The notes beneath the pieces were generated by a model. The model made no database searches, was not told the DNA's origin, and was given only the letters and a program-made list of their open reading frames with translations. Positions 7,954-17,691 of a stretch of 59,356 nucleotides of DNA are shown here, piece after piece (the stretch's first letter is position 1; each line of letters starts with the position of its first letter). The translations under genes were made by a program, and so were the position numbers. The DNA lies in NCBI GenBank assembly GCA_023663635.1, contig JAMPHD010000014.1, forward strand, positions 1 through 59,356. Reading direction: 5' to 3'. This stretch comes from Acetatifactor muris (GTDB taxonomy: Bacteria > Bacillota > Clostridia > Lachnospirales > Lachnospiraceae).

Positions 7954-9726
7954 ATGTACTACCCGGAGGAATTGGTAGAGGAGATCCGATTAAAAAACGA
8001 TATAGTGGGCGTGGTGTCCGGATATGTGAAACTGCAGAAGAAAGGGGCGAACCATTGGGGTTGCTGTCCTTTCCACAACGAGAAGACGCCCTCCTTCGCC
8101 GTCTCCGAGAGCAGGCAGATGTATCATTGCTTTGGCTGCGGGGTCAGCGGCAATGTGTACACTTTTGTGATGCAGTATGAGAACTACACATTTCCGGAGG
8201 CGGTGCGGACTCTGGCGGAGCGGGCCGGCGTGAATCTTCCGGAGGCGGAGTATTCCGCCGAGGAGAAGAAACGCGCGGGCCGACGGGCGAGACTTCTGGA
8301 GGTCAATAAGGAGGCGGCGAAGTTCTTCTATTATCAGTTGCGCTCACCCCACGGCGAGGTGGGACAGCGGTATCTGGAGAAAAGGGCCCTGAGCGCCGAC
8401 ACCATACACAGATTCGGACTGGGCTACGCCGGCAAGAGCGGCGCGGCTCTGGTGGAGTATCTGCGGGGCAAGGGCTATGAGGACGAGCTGATCAAAGAGG
8501 CGGGACTGGCCAATTTTTCCGAGCGACACGGACTGACGAGCCAGTTCTGGAACCGGGTCATGTTCCCCATTCAGGACATCAACCATCGGGTCATCGGTTT
8601 CGGCGGCCGCGTCATGGGGGATGGGGAGCCCAAATATCTGAACTCCCCGGAGACGCCGATCTTCGACAAGCGGAGAAATCTCTACGGGCTGAACTTCGCG
8701 AGGACGGCCCGTAGCGGCAATCTGATCATCTGTGAGGGCTATATGGATGTGATCGCCCTGCATCAGGCGGGCTTTACCCAGGCGGTGGCATCGCTCGGCA
8801 CGGCCTTCACGCCGGAGCAGGCTAATCTGATGCGGCGTTACACGGAGAACGTGCTGTTGGCCTATGACAGCGACGGGGCGGGAGTGAAGGCGGCCCTGCG
8901 GGGGATCGGCATTCTGCGGGATGCCGGACTGACGGGCAAGGTCATCAACATGAAACCCTACAAGGATCCGGACGAGTTCATCAAGAACGAGGGCAGGGAG
9001 GCCTTTCAGGAGCGAATCGACAGGGCGGAGAACAGCTTTTTCTTCGAGATACGGATCCTCTCCGAGCAGTACGATATGCGGGATCCGGAGCAGAAGACGA
9101 AGTTCCACCGGGAGATCGCCAGGAAACTGTGCGAGTTTTCCGAGGACGTGGAGCGGGAAAATTATTTACAGGCCGTGGCGGAGAAATATCTGATCGGCGC
9201 GAACAATCTTCGGAAACTGGTGACGGGCTACGCGGCGGCGTCCGGGCCGGCGAGGCCCATAGAGAGACCCAAGTCCGGCGTGGCGCGCAGCCGGACGCCG
9301 GAGGAGAGCGCGAAAAAGTCGCAGCGTCTCCTGCTCACCTGGCTGGTGGACGAGCCCCAGGTTTATCCCGTCATACAGAAGTATATCTCTCCGGAGGACT
9401 TCACGGAGGAACTGTACCGAAAGGTGGCGGAAAAGCTCTTTGAGGGCTTTGCGAGGGAGGGTTTTCAGCCGGCCTCCGTCATCAGCATGTTTGAGGATGA
9501 GGAGGAACAGAGCCGGGCGGCGGAGCTTTTTCACACGACCTTGCCGCAGCTCAACACTCCTCAGGAGCGGGAGAAGGCGTTCCACGATATTCTGTTGGCA
9601 GTGAAACGCAACAGCTACGAATATTACACGGCGCGTCTGGGGATGGACGTCGATGCGCTGACCAAGGCGGTGGAGGGCAAGAAAGCCTTGGAAACACTGG
9701 CCAAAACGCATATTTCTCTGGAATAA
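7954..9726 (+). CDS. dnaG: DNA primase
   Basis: Makes RNA primers for replication. The N-terminal zinc ribbon is [12 protein letters not shown]...CFGCG (about residues 36-64). The catalytic core has [29 protein letters not shown] and the TOPRIM motif [13 protein letters not shown] near residue 259, with YDSDGAG further on. The C-terminal region (about 450-590) is the DnaB-binding helical domain. At 590 residues it is of normal length. A frame start at ATG 7933 exists, but ATG 7954 has AAAAGGGAG 5 bases ahead and gives the usual [12 protein letters not shown] start. Confidence 0.97.
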   Translation: MYYPEELVEEIRLKNDIVGVVSGYVKLQKKGANHWGCCPFHNEKTPSFAVSESRQMYHCFGCGVSGNVYTFVMQYENYTFPEAVRTLAERAGVNLPEAEYSAEEKKRAGRRARLLEVNKEAAKFFYYQLRSPHGEVGQRYLEKRALSADTIHRFGLGYAGKSGAALVEYLRGKGYEDELIKEAGLANFSERHGLTSQFWNRVMFPIQDINHRVIGFGGRVMGDGEPKYLNSPETPIFDKRRNLYGLNFARTARSGNLIICEGYMDVIALHQAGFTQAVASLGTAFTPEQANLMRRYTENVLLAYDSDGAGVKAALRGIGILRDAGLTGKVINMKPYKDPDEFIKNEGREAFQERIDRAENSFFFEIRILSEQYDMRDPEQKTKFHREIARKLCEFSEDVERENYLQAVAEKYLIGANNLRKLVTGYAAASGPARPIERPKSGVARSRTPEESAKKSQRLLLTWLVDEPQVYPVIQKYISPEDFTEELYRKVAEKLFEGFAREGFQPASVISMFEDEEEQSRAAELFHTTLPQLNTPQEREKAFHDILLAVKRNSYEYYTARLGMDVDALTKAVEGKKALETLAKTHISLE

Positions 9727-9799
9727 GGTCAAGAATAACTGCAAAATACACACTAAAATACGGAAAGAACAGAATACCCGGGAAGGATGGAACTACAAA

Positions 9800-10918
9800 A
9801 TGGACGAAAACACACAGGCAAAATTTGACGAGAAGATCAAAGAACTTCTGGTGATCGCAAAGAAGAAGAAAAACATGCTGGAGTATCAGGAGATCAGCGA
9901 GTTTTTTGCGGACATGCAGTTGGAGGAGGAGCAGTTCGAGAAGATCCTGGAGGTTTTGGATCAGAACAGCATAGACGTGCTGCGCATCACCGAGGAGGAC
10001 GATCTGGACAGTGAGGAGATGATCCTCGCCGAGGAGGACGAGATGGATGTGGACGTGGAGAACATCGATCTGTCCGTGCCCGACGGCGTCAGCATCGAGG
10101 ATCCCGTCCGCATGTATCTCAAGGAGATCGGCAAGGTGCCTCTGCTCTCCGCGGAGGAGGAGATCGACCTGGCCAAGCGCATGGAACTGGGAGACCAGGA
10201 GGCCAAGAAACGTCTGGCGGAGGCCAATCTGCGCCTGGTGGTCAGCATTGCCAAGCGCTATGTGGGAAGGGGTATGCTCTTTCTCGATCTGATACAGGAG
10301 GGCAATCTGGGTCTGATCAAGGCCGTGGAGAAATTTGATTACCGCAAGGGCTATAAATTCTCGACTTATGCCACATGGTGGATTCGTCAGGCCATCACCC
10401 GCGCCATCGCGGATCAGGCGAGGACCATCCGCATTCCGGTCCATATGGTGGAGACCATCAACAAGCTGATCCGTGTGAGCAGACAGCTCCTGCAGGAACT
10501 GGGAAGAGAGCCGTCCCCCGAGGAGATCGCGGAGGAGATGAACATGCCCGTGGAGCGGGTGCGTGAAATCCTGAAGATCAGTCAGGAGCCCGTGTCCTTG
10601 GAGACGCCCATCGGTGAGGAGGAGGACAGTCATCTGGGCGATTTCATACAGGATGACAATGTGCCCGTGCCCGCGGATGCCGCCGCCTTCACGTTGCTGA
10701 AAGAGCAGCTCGTGGAGGTACTCGAGACTCTGACGGAGCGGGAGCAGAAGGTATTGAGGCTGCGTTTCGGTCTGGATGACGGGCGTGCCCGCACCCTGGA
10801 GGAAGTGGGCAAGGAATTTAACGTGACCCGTGAGAGAATCCGTCAGATCGAGGCCAAGGCGCTGAGAAAGCTGCGCCATCCCAGCCGCAGTCGCAAATTA
10901 AAGGATTATCTGGACTGA
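9800..10918 (+). CDS. rpoD: RNA polymerase housekeeping sigma factor (sigma-70/sigma-A)
   Basis: Directs RNA polymerase to housekeeping promoters. The short region 1.1 and acidic linker (1-95) are followed by region 1.2 ([11 protein letters not shown]), region 2 ([30 protein letters not shown], split across about 135-165; [17 protein letters not shown]), region 3 and region 4 with [22 protein letters not shown] at the end. At 372 residues it is the Gram-positive SigA size. The stop overlaps the trmK start by one base (TGATG), so translation is probably coupled. Confidence 0.98.
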   Translation: MDENTQAKFDEKIKELLVIAKKKKNMLEYQEISEFFADMQLEEEQFEKILEVLDQNSIDVLRITEEDDLDSEEMILAEEDEMDVDVENIDLSVPDGVSIEDPVRMYLKEIGKVPLLSAEEEIDLAKRMELGDQEAKKRLAEANLRLVVSIAKRYVGRGMLFLDLIQEGNLGLIKAVEKFDYRKGYKFSTYATWWIRQAITRAIADQARTIRIPVHMVETINKLIRVSRQLLQELGREPSPEEIAEEMNMPVERVREILKISQEPVSLETPIGEEEDSHLGDFIQDDNVPVPADAAAFTLLKEQLVEVLETLTEREQKVLRLRFGLDDGRARTLEEVGKEFNVTRERIRQIEAKALRKLRHPSRSRKLKDYLD

Positions 10919-11739
10919 TGGCCGACGCGAAGACGGGCGGAAACATACGGCTCTCCCGCAGACTGCAGATGTTGGCGGACATGGTGACGCCGGGGAATGT
11001 GGCGGCGGATGTGGGCTGCGACCACGGATTTTTGTCCATCCGCCTGATCGAGGCGGGGATCAGCCCGCGGGCGATCGCCTCCGATGTGCGGCCGGGACCG
11101 CTTGCGGCTGCAAGGACACATATCGCGGAGAGAGGACTTTCGGCATACATAGAGACCAGGCTCTCGGACGGGCTTGCGGCCTACAGACCCGGAGAGGCGC
11201 AGACGCTCATCTGCGCGGGTATGGGAGGCAGGCTGATGCAGCGGATCCTGACGCAGGGAGCGGATGTGGCGGAGTCGTTCACGGAGCTGATCCTGCAGCC
11301 CCAGTCGGAGCTTTGGCAGTTTCGGGTGTTCCTGCGGGAACGGGGATTCGTGACGCTTGCGGAAGAGATCCTGCGCGAGGACGGCAAGTATTACTTTTTC
11401 TTCCGGGCGCGGCCGGGGGACGGGAAATGTGGTGAGTCCGCGCCGGACGGCGGCTTTGCGGAGGGTGGTAAGCCCGCGCCGGACGGCAGTTCCGCGGAGG
11501 AAGAGGCACGGCTTGGCGATAAGTACGGGGCGGGGCTGCTTTCAAGGCGGCATCCCGTGCTCAGGGAATATCTGGAGAGAAAGCTTGCGGAGTGTGAGGC
11601 TGTCAACAGGACGCTGAAAGCTCATCGTGAAACGGCGGCGGCCGGTTCGCGCGTGGAGCGCAGTCTTGCCGAGAATGAGGCGGAGTTGGCGGATCTGCGG
11701 GCGGCGCTTGCGTTGTACCGGGAGCAGGGAGACATATAA
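10918..11739 (+). CDS. trmK: tRNA (adenine22-N1)-methyltransferase TrmK family
   Basis: Uses S-adenosylmethionine to methylate A22 of tRNAs. The Rossmann motif appears as VAADVGCDHGFLSIRLIE (about 22-40) with ICAGMGGRLM further on, and LQPQSELWQFRVFLRERGF is typical of the family. The C-terminal half has an unusual insertion of about 33 residues rich in Gly/Ala/Pro/Glu (about 168-202), built from two similar units (SAPDGGFAEG and PAPDGSSAEE), before the conserved ending LSRRHPVLREYLERKL. This follows the common rpoD-trmK order of Firmicutes. Confidence 0.9.
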   Translation: MADAKTGGNIRLSRRLQMLADMVTPGNVAADVGCDHGFLSIRLIEAGISPRAIASDVRPGPLAAARTHIAERGLSAYIETRLSDGLAAYRPGEAQTLICAGMGGRLMQRILTQGADVAESFTELILQPQSELWQFRVFLRERGFVTLAEEILREDGKYYFFFRARPGDGKCGESAPDGGFAEGGKPAPDGSSAEEEARLGDKYGAGLLSRRHPVLREYLERKLAECEAVNRTLKAHRETAAAGSRVERSLAENEAELADLRAALALYREQGDI

Positions 11740-11783
11740 TAGTAAGAAATACAAATAAAATACGACAAGAGGGGCAAGAGACT

Positions 11784-13439
11784 ATGGTTACAGTGACGAT
11801 TGACGGAATGCAGAGACAGATTCCCAGAGGGACGACCTACGAGACCATCGCGAAAGATTTTCAGCCGCAGTATGACGGCATGATCGCCGCCGTGGCGGCC
11901 AACGGCAGGATACGGGAGCTGTTCAAGAAGATCAACAGGGATTGTGAGGTGAAATTTTTCACATTAAAAGACGACGTGGGGCACAAGACCTATGTGCGGA
12001 CGGCGACCATGCTGTTCTTCAAGGCCGTGTTTGACGTGTTCGGGGCCGTCTGCGCCCGCAACTGCAGGGTGGAGTTCACTGTGGGGAACGGTTCCTTTGT
12101 CAATCCCGGGGATCACATCCTGCCCACGGAGGAGAACGCGGCGCGGATCAAAGCCCGTATGCAGGAGCTTGTGGCGGCGGAGACACCTTTCATGAAACGC
12201 ACCTGTCCGTTGGATGAGGCCATGGATCTGTTCAAGAGACAGGACATGAAGGACAAGGAGAAACTGTTCCGCTACAGGATGAACTCACAGGTAAACCTCT
12301 ATGAGATAGAAGGGTATTATGATTATTATTACGGCTATATGCTGCCCAACGCAGGATATGTGAAAGCTTTTGACGTCATTCATTACGAGAGCGGGTTCAT
12401 GCTGCTTTTGCCCGACAGAAAACATCCTCTGACGGTGGAGCCCTTCAGGGAGCAGAAGAAACTCTTTGCCACCCTGAAGACTTCCGAGGACTGGGGCAGC
12501 AGGATCGGCATTGAGAATGTGGGGGATCTGAACGATGAGATCTGCAAGGGTTCCTTAAGCGAGTTCATTTTGATGCAGGAGGCGGAGCAGGAGCGCAAGA
12601 TCGGCGAGATCGCCAGAGAGATCGTGAGCAGGGAGGGCGTGAAGTTCGTGATGATAGCGGGTCCTTCCTCATCCGGGAAGACCAGTTTCTCCCACAGGCT
12701 GTCCATACAGCTCAGGACTTTGGGCAAGACCCCGCATCCCATCGCGTTGGACGACTATTTCGTGGACAGAGAGCTGACCCCCAGGGATGAGAACGGAGAT
12801 TACAATTTTGAGTGTCTGGAGGCCTTGGACGTCCGGCAGTTCAACGAGGACATGTGCCGTCTTCTTGCGGGGGAGAGGGTGGAACTTCCCACCTTCAATT
12901 TCAAGATCGGCAAGAGGGAATATTTGGGCAATTACAAGCAGCTCGGCCCGGATGACATTCTGGTGTTGGAGGGCATTCACGGCCTGAACGATCAGATGTC
13001 TTACGCTTTGCCCAAGGAGAGCAAGTTTAAGATCTACATCAGCGCGCTGACCACCCTGAATATCGACGGGCACAACCGCATACCCACCACGGACGGCAGA
13101 CTGTTGCGGCGTATGGTGCGCGATGCCAGGACCCGGGGCGCCGATGCCGGGAGGACGATTCAGATGTGGCCTTCCGTGCGCAGAGGGGAGGAGGAGAATA
13201 TCTTCCCGTTCCAGGAGGACGCGGATGTGATGTTCAACTCCGCGCTGATCTATGAGCTGGCGGTGTTAAAGCAGTTCGCGGAGCCGCTGCTGTTCCAGAT
13301 CTCCAAGGACGCGCCCGAGTATTATGAGGCCAAGCGGCTTTTGAAGTTTTTGAGTTATTTTTTGAATGTGACCAGCGAGAGCCTTCCCAACAATTCCATC
13401 TGCAGGGAATTTGTGGGCGGCAGCTGTTTCAGGGTGTAG
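11784..13439 (+). CDS. TGS-domain nucleoside (uridine) kinase-like protein
   Basis: The first 60 or so residues are a TGS-like domain (VTIDGMQRQIPRGTTYETIAKDF). The middle (60-280) resembles the threonyl-tRNA synthetase second additional domain seen in this family, and the C-terminal half is a P-loop kinase with Walker A AGPSSSGKTSFSHRL near residue 292, DDYFVDRELTPRDENG and the LEGIHGLND motif. Members phosphorylate uridine/cytidine-like nucleosides; the exact substrate is inferred. At 551 residues it is of typical length. It begins 44 bases after trmK, behind an AGAGGGG ribosome site. Confidence 0.85.
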   Translation: MVTVTIDGMQRQIPRGTTYETIAKDFQPQYDGMIAAVAANGRIRELFKKINRDCEVKFFTLKDDVGHKTYVRTATMLFFKAVFDVFGAVCARNCRVEFTVGNGSFVNPGDHILPTEENAARIKARMQELVAAETPFMKRTCPLDEAMDLFKRQDMKDKEKLFRYRMNSQVNLYEIEGYYDYYYGYMLPNAGYVKAFDVIHYESGFMLLLPDRKHPLTVEPFREQKKLFATLKTSEDWGSRIGIENVGDLNDEICKGSLSEFILMQEAEQERKIGEIAREIVSREGVKFVMIAGPSSSGKTSFSHRLSIQLRTLGKTPHPIALDDYFVDRELTPRDENGDYNFECLEALDVRQFNEDMCRLLAGERVELPTFNFKIGKREYLGNYKQLGPDDILVLEGIHGLNDQMSYALPKESKFKIYISALTTLNIDGHNRIPTTDGRLLRRMVRDARTRGADAGRTIQMWPSVRRGEEENIFPFQEDADVMFNSALIYELAVLKQFAEPLLFQISKDAPEYYEAKRLLKFLSYFLNVTSESLPNNSICREFVGGSCFRV

Positions 13440-13443
13440 CGCC

Positions 13444-15012
13444 ATGAGGAGATGTGACGGGCGCGGGCTGACGGTCTGCGCCAACAGAGTGGTGCAGTGT
13501 GTGGGAGTCGTCATTCTGGCCGCCTTGGTGTGGTATGCCCTGCGCTTTACCCAATATATGGAGCCGGTGGCGGGATATGAGTATCCCGTGGACAGCCGGG
13601 ATTCCGTGTGGCAGAATCTGCTCTGCGCACTGTTGGTATTTGCGGTCTTCGCGGGCGGAAAAGCGTTGGAGGAGCGCATGGGAGAGCGCACACAGCGCAT
13701 CGTCTGTCGGGTGACGGCAGGGATCGCCATGCTTTGGCAGGGCGTGTGGAGTTTCCTGTGGGTTCTGGCGGCGGACAGACCTCCCGGGGGCGATCAGGAC
13801 TCTGTGCTCTCGGCGGCGATCGGATTTCTGGAGGGGAATTACGGCGCTCTGGGGGAGGGCGGATATTGTGAGATCTATCCCCATCAGTTGGGGTTGGCCT
13901 CTCTGGAGGAGCTGATCTTCAGGATCTCGGGCGGCACGGATTATCATGTCATGCAGTGGATCCTGGCGGCCATGGCCGTGGGAACGGTGTACTGTGTCTA
14001 TGGAATCCTGAAGGATCTGTCCGGGCGGACGGCCGTGGTGGTTCCCGGGACGCTGTTGGCGGGGCTGTGTACGGCGCCGATCCTCTACAGCAGTTGGATC
14101 TATGGAGAGTCGCCCTATGTGTTCTTTACGCTCCTGGCGGCCCGGATGTTGGCCCGCTACGGGCGAAAGAAGACCGTGGGAGCTCTGGCGGGAGTGGTGG
14201 CGGCCATGACTTTGGCCGTGTTGGTGCGCAAAAATGCCATGATTCTCATCCTGGCCTTCTGTCTGGTGGGGGCCGTGAGCGCCTTTGCCAAGAGAGATAA
14301 AAAGTTGCTCTGCGCCATGGTGTTGGCGGTTCTCGTACCCGCGCTCTGTTATGCCGGGATCTACAAAATGTATGAGCTGCGCTCCGGCTATGAACATGCG
14401 AAGGGTATGCCGGTCTACGGCCATATGTATATCGGACTGCAGGAGTCGGAGGGACGCTGCGGGTGGTACTATCTGTACTGCACGAATACGTATTATGAAA
14501 ATGACAGGGATACGGACCGTGCCAGAGCAGCCTACGGGGAGCTGATCGCGCAGAGGTGGAGCGAGATGCGGGACACCCCGGGCTATACGACTTGGTTTTT
14601 CAAGAACAAGATCCTGTCCCAGTGGAACGCGCCCTTATATCAGTCCGTCTACTTTAATTTCGTCCATGGGGAGGTACACTACCCGAAGGTGACAGCCTTT
14701 TTGGACAGACTGAGCGGGGATCTCTTCGGCGCGGTGCTGTGGGTGGCGGACAGGCTGCAGTTTGTGATCTATCTGGGTATGCTCCTGTATTTTGCGGTGG
14801 GGATCAGACGGGACAGCGATCCGCTGCGGCATCTGTTGGCGGTGACCGTGATCGGGGGATTTCTCTTCAGCGTGATGTGGGAGGCCAAGACCAGATACGC
14901 GTTCCCCTGCTATATGATGATGTTCCCGCCCGCGGCCATCGGGTACAGGGAGTTGGCGGAGAGGCTGTGGAAGGTGATCGGGTCATACCGTGAAAAGAAG
15001 GCGGGCCGTTGA
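13444..15012 (+). CDS. Polytopic membrane protein, GT-C glycosyltransferase-like
   Basis: A 522-residue protein with about 11-12 hydrophobic helices spread over the whole length and an extracytoplasmic loop (about 305-415). The loop after the second helix contains DRPPGGDQDSV and EIYPHQLGL, an acidic/aromatic arrangement like the first loop of GT-C (GT39-type) enzymes that use polyprenyl-phosphate sugars. I cannot name a substrate. ATG 13444 is chosen over the frame start at 13411, because the latter lies inside the kinase gene; only 4 bases separate the two genes. Its TGA (15010-15012) lies inside the first copy of a repeat that also forms the rnpB -35 box. Confidence 0.6.
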   Translation: MRRCDGRGLTVCANRVVQCVGVVILAALVWYALRFTQYMEPVAGYEYPVDSRDSVWQNLLCALLVFAVFAGGKALEERMGERTQRIVCRVTAGIAMLWQGVWSFLWVLAADRPPGGDQDSVLSAAIGFLEGNYGALGEGGYCEIYPHQLGLASLEELIFRISGGTDYHVMQWILAAMAVGTVYCVYGILKDLSGRTAVVVPGTLLAGLCTAPILYSSWIYGESPYVFFTLLAARMLARYGRKKTVGALAGVVAAMTLAVLVRKNAMILILAFCLVGAVSAFAKRDKKLLCAMVLAVLVPALCYAGIYKMYELRSGYEHAKGMPVYGHMYIGLQESEGRCGWYYLYCTNTYYENDRDTDRARAAYGELIAQRWSEMRDTPGYTTWFFKNKILSQWNAPLYQSVYFNFVHGEVHYPKVTAFLDRLSGDLFGAVLWVADRLQFVIYLGMLLYFAVGIRRDSDPLRHLLAVTVIGGFLFSVMWEAKTRYAFPCYMMMFPPAAIGYRELAERLWKVIGSYREKKAGR

Positions 15013-15073
15013 CTTTTGCCGTGGCGGCGGGAAGGCTCAAAATCCGGATTGTTGACTTTTGCCATGGCGGCGG
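15008..15073 (+). repeat. Direct repeat spanning a stop codon and the rnpB -35 box
   Basis: A 23-base sequence beginning GTTGACTTTTGCC and ending GGCGGCGG occurs at 15008-15030 and again at 15051-15073, with one mismatch (G/A at the 14th base). The first copy contains the TGA of the preceding gene; the second supplies the -35 box of rnpB. Only the second copy is followed by a TATAAT. Confidence 0.9.
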
Positions 15074-15080
15074 TTATAAT
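15052..15080 (+). promoter_or_regulatory. sigma-A promoter of rnpB
   Basis: TTGACT at 15052-15057 and TATAAT at 15075-15080 with a 17-base spacer. The RNase P RNA starts about 7 bases downstream. Confidence 0.88.
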
Positions 15081-15086
15081 ATCCCT

Positions 15087-15473
15087 GTAAGTAAGACAGG
15101 CGATCGCGGCCGGATGTGCATGCATCCGGGTGAGGAAAGTCCGGGCTTCACAGGGCAGGATGCCGGATAACGTCCGGTGGAGGCGACTCCAAGGCCAGTG
15201 CAACAGAAATATACCGCCAAGAGTTTAAGCTTAAGGAATCAGAGCAAACTTTGCCAAAAGTTTCCTCTTGGTAAGGGTGGAAAGGCAGCTTAAGAGACTA
15301 CCGTCCGTCCGGTAACGGGCGGAGCCATGTAAACCCCATCCGAAGCAAGACCAAGACGAGAGCGACAGGTCGGCCCGGCCTGCTCTCAGGTAGGTCGCAA
15401 GACGCGGCTGGCAACAGCCGTGCCAGACAGATGATCGTCCAACGACATAACCCGGCTTATCGTCTTGCTTACA
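15087..15473 (+). ncRNA. rnpB: RNase P RNA, bacterial type
   Basis: Catalytic RNA that trims tRNA 5' leaders. The terminal P1 helix GTAAGTAAGAC (15087-15097) pairs with GTCTTGCTTAC near 15462-15472 with one G-U. The universal P4 strand GAGGAAAGTCCGGGC lies near 15130 and its partner region CAGACAGATGATCGTC near 15424. The J-region ACAGAAA and the GGTAAGGGTGGAAAGG segment are also in place. The length of about 387 bases fits. Confidence 0.96.
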
Positions 15474-15486
15474 CATGCCAGGCAAA

Positions 15487-15518
15487 GATCGTGCCCCTGA
15501 CGGGACACGGTCTCTTTT
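15487..15518 (+). terminator. Probable terminator of rnpB
   Basis: GATCGTGCCC (15487-15496) pairs with GGG-A-CACGGTC (15502-15512) through a CTGAC loop with one bulged A and a G-U pair. It is followed by TCTTTTGTCTTT. The T tract is interrupted, so it may be leaky. Confidence 0.6.
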
Positions 15519-15549
15519 GTCTTTCGGACAGAATCACAGCGAGGTGAGC

Positions 15550-16371
15550 ATGAAACAAAATTCAGGAAACAGTAAATGGCTTTTTATTCTGGCGTTTGCC
15601 ATGATCGTATCACTGCTTTTGCCGAGCGGAGGGAACTTCTCAGGCGGCTCGGACGCGGGGAAGGGCGGCTCGGACGCGGGGCCGGAGAGCGCACAGTCGG
15701 AGGGCTCAGGGCAGGATGGCGTGGGTTTGGGCGGAGAAAACTCGGACGGAGAGGGCGGTTTTGCGGCGGGCCGGGAGGCTGATCAGGTCACCACGGTGAG
15801 GATCGGAGTCGGAGACAAGGGCTCGGATACCTGGAATGTGACGGGGAGCGGCGTGATCTGGGAGATCACTGACGAAACGCTGTGGATCGTCACGGCGGGG
15901 CATGTGACGGAGATGGCGGTCTCGGATCCGGAGGGGAAGATCAGCGTGGATCTCGGCGGTGAGGTGACGGAGGAATGTCGGCTTTATCCTGTCTCCTCGG
16001 GAGCGGATCTGGCTTTTCTGCGCATTGATCGGGCAAATGTGCCCGAGAGCGTCCGGGACCGGCTTGCGGCGGCGGAGACGGACAAGGCCTCCTATGACGC
16101 GCTGCAGCCCGGGGACGCGGTGCGCGCGTCCGGGTTTAATGAGGGGAATCTGCTCAACTGTAGGGGGGAACTCACGGACAGTTGGATCTATGTGGAAGAT
16201 TTTGCGGAATATATGATACTGGCGGATTGCGCGGTCTACTCCGGCATGTCGGGCTGCGGCCTCTACGACGGGGAAGGGCATCTGATCGGGATCGTCTGCG
16301 GCGGAAATGAGGCCGGAGAGCTGACGGCGGTGCCTCTCCACGTGGCGCAGGCGGGATTCGCGGATCTTTGA
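15550..16371 (+). CDS. Membrane-anchored or secreted trypsin-like serine protease
   Basis: A 273-residue extracytoplasmic protein. An N-terminal hydrophobic segment (about 10-27) acts as signal or anchor, followed by a Gly/Ser/Asp-rich linker to about residue 80. The chymotrypsin-fold domain has the triad in order: His in WIVTAGHV, Asp in ADLAFLRI and Ser in SGMSGCGLYDGEGHLIGIV. It is a single protease domain without a PDZ, smaller than HtrA. ATG 15550 has GAGGTGAG directly upstream; the longer frame from 15475 starts inside rnpB. A 16-base unit at its stop codon is tandemly repeated downstream. Confidence 0.82.
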   Translation: MKQNSGNSKWLFILAFAMIVSLLLPSGGNFSGGSDAGKGGSDAGPESAQSEGSGQDGVGLGGENSDGEGGFAAGREADQVTTVRIGVGDKGSDTWNVTGSGVIWEITDETLWIVTAGHVTEMAVSDPEGKISVDLGGEVTEECRLYPVSSGADLAFLRIDRANVPESVRDRLAAAETDKASYDALQPGDAVRASGFNEGNLLNCRGELTDSWIYVEDFAEYMILADCAVYSGMSGCGLYDGEGHLIGIVCGGNEAGELTAVPLHVAQAGFADL

Positions 16372-16420
16372 ATACGCGGAGCGTGACTTGGAATATGCGG
16401 GGCCGCGGATCTTGGAATAT
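16360..16420 (+). repeat. Three short tandem copies starting at the protease stop codon
   Basis: GCGGATCTTTGAATAC (16360-16375, containing the TGA), a shortened GTGACTTGGAATAT (16383-16396) and GCGGATCTTGGAATAT (16405-16420) are spaced about 22-24 bases apart. The copies are degenerate, and the second and third are noncoding. Confidence 0.7.
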
Positions 16421-16423
16421 CGC

Positions 16424-16452
16424 TTGACAATCCGCCGGATATGGTAGAAAAT
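16424..16452 (+). promoter_or_regulatory. Probable promoter of the metal GTPase gene
   Basis: A perfect TTGACA at 16424-16429 is followed after 17 bases by GAAAAT (16447-16452), a weak -10. No palindromic Zur-type box is visible around it. Confidence 0.55.
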
Positions 16453-16485
16453 AAGAAATTATAGACAGAAAGAAGGATGAGGTAA

Positions 16486-17625
16486 ATGACAAAGATTGAT
16501 GTGGTTTCCGGTTTCCTGGGAGCGGGTAAGACTACTCTGATAAAGAAACTTTTGAAGGAGGCATTGGACGGCAGCAAGACCGTGCTGATCGAGAATGAGT
16601 TCGGCGAGATCGGAATTGACGGCGGATTTTTGAAGGATGCCGGCATTGAGATCAAGGAGATGAACTCCGGCTGCATCTGCTGTTCTCTGGTGGGAGACTT
16701 CGGAACTTCCTTAAAAGAAGTGATCGACACCTATGCGCCGGAGCGCGTGCTGATCGAGCCCTCGGGCGTGGGCAAGCTCTCTGATGTGCTGCGGGCGGTG
16801 GAGAATGTGGCCGCGGATCTGGACGTGCAGGTCAACAGCGCGGTTGCCGTGGTGGATGCCTCCAAGTGCAAGATGTATATCAAGAATTTCGGCGAATTCT
16901 TTATCAATCAGATCGCCTATGCGGGGACGATCATCTTGAGCAGGACCGACAAGGTCAGTCAGGAGAAACTGAATACTGCGGTGGAGCTGATCAGAGAGCA
17001 CAACGACAAGGCGACCATCATCACCACGCCGCTTGACCAACTGGACGGAAAGGATGTGCTGCAGACCATCGAGGGAGCGGACAGGTTGGAGGATATGATG
17101 AAGGAGATGTTGGCGGACGTGCAGGAGCATCATCACGACCACGAGCATCATCACGAGCATGAGCATCATGATCATGAGCATGAGCACGACCACGAACATC
17201 ATCACGAGCATGAGCACGATCACGAGCACCATCACGATCACGACCACGAGCATCATCACGATCATGAGCACGACCACGAGCACCATCATGACCATGACCA
17301 CGGTGAGGGCTGCAGCTGCGGCTGTCATGACCATGACCATCACCACGCGGATGAGGTGTTCACCAGTTGGGGCATGGAGACGCCCAATGTCTACACGAAG
17401 GAACAGATCGAGCATATCTTTGAGGAGTTGGACAGCGGTTGGTACGGCGATATCCTGCGGGCCAAGGGCATGGTGCCCTCCGCGGACGGGACATGGCTCT
17501 ATTATGACTATGTGCCCGAGGAGCATGAGATCCGCGGCGGCAAGCCCGAGGTGACGGGCAAGATCTGCGTCATAGGCGCGCGTCTGCGGGAGGACAAACT
17601 GGAGGAGCTGTTTGCCTGTAAATGA
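16486..17625 (+). CDS. COG0523 (CobW/ZNG1-type) metal-chaperone GTPase with a long His-rich segment
   Basis: A G3E-family GTPase, probably supplying zinc or another metal to client proteins. Walker A is GFLGAGKTT (residues 9-17), and the metal-binding CxCC motif is NSGCICCSL (about 63-71). Next come ENEFGEIGIDGG, EPSGVG and LSRTDK (guanine specificity). Residues about 215-287 are almost pure His/Asp/Glu with about 38 His residues, then CSCGC and a second His cluster. The C-terminal CobW domain follows (TWLYYDY, GKICVIGARL). The His segment sits where the family carries shorter histidine loops and suggests metal storage or delivery. It is followed by a second G3E GTPase and a ZIP transporter in the same direction. 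Confidence 0.93.
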   Translation: MTKIDVVSGFLGAGKTTLIKKLLKEALDGSKTVLIENEFGEIGIDGGFLKDAGIEIKEMNSGCICCSLVGDFGTSLKEVIDTYAPERVLIEPSGVGKLSDVLRAVENVAADLDVQVNSAVAVVDASKCKMYIKNFGEFFINQIAYAGTIILSRTDKVSQEKLNTAVELIREHNDKATIITTPLDQLDGKDVLQTIEGADRLEDMMKEMLADVQEHHHDHEHHHEHEHHDHEHEHDHEHHHEHEHDHEHHHDHDHEHHHDHEHDHEHHHDHDHGEGCSCGCHDHDHHHADEVFTSWGMETPNVYTKEQIEHIFEELDSGWYGDILRAKGMVPSADGTWLYYDYVPEEHEIRGGKPEVTGKICVIGARLREDKLEELFACK

Positions 17626-17691
17626 GGCGGCGCAAGATCCCGGGACAGGGATCGTGAAACGAAAAAGTAGGATTTCAGAGGGGAATTGACT

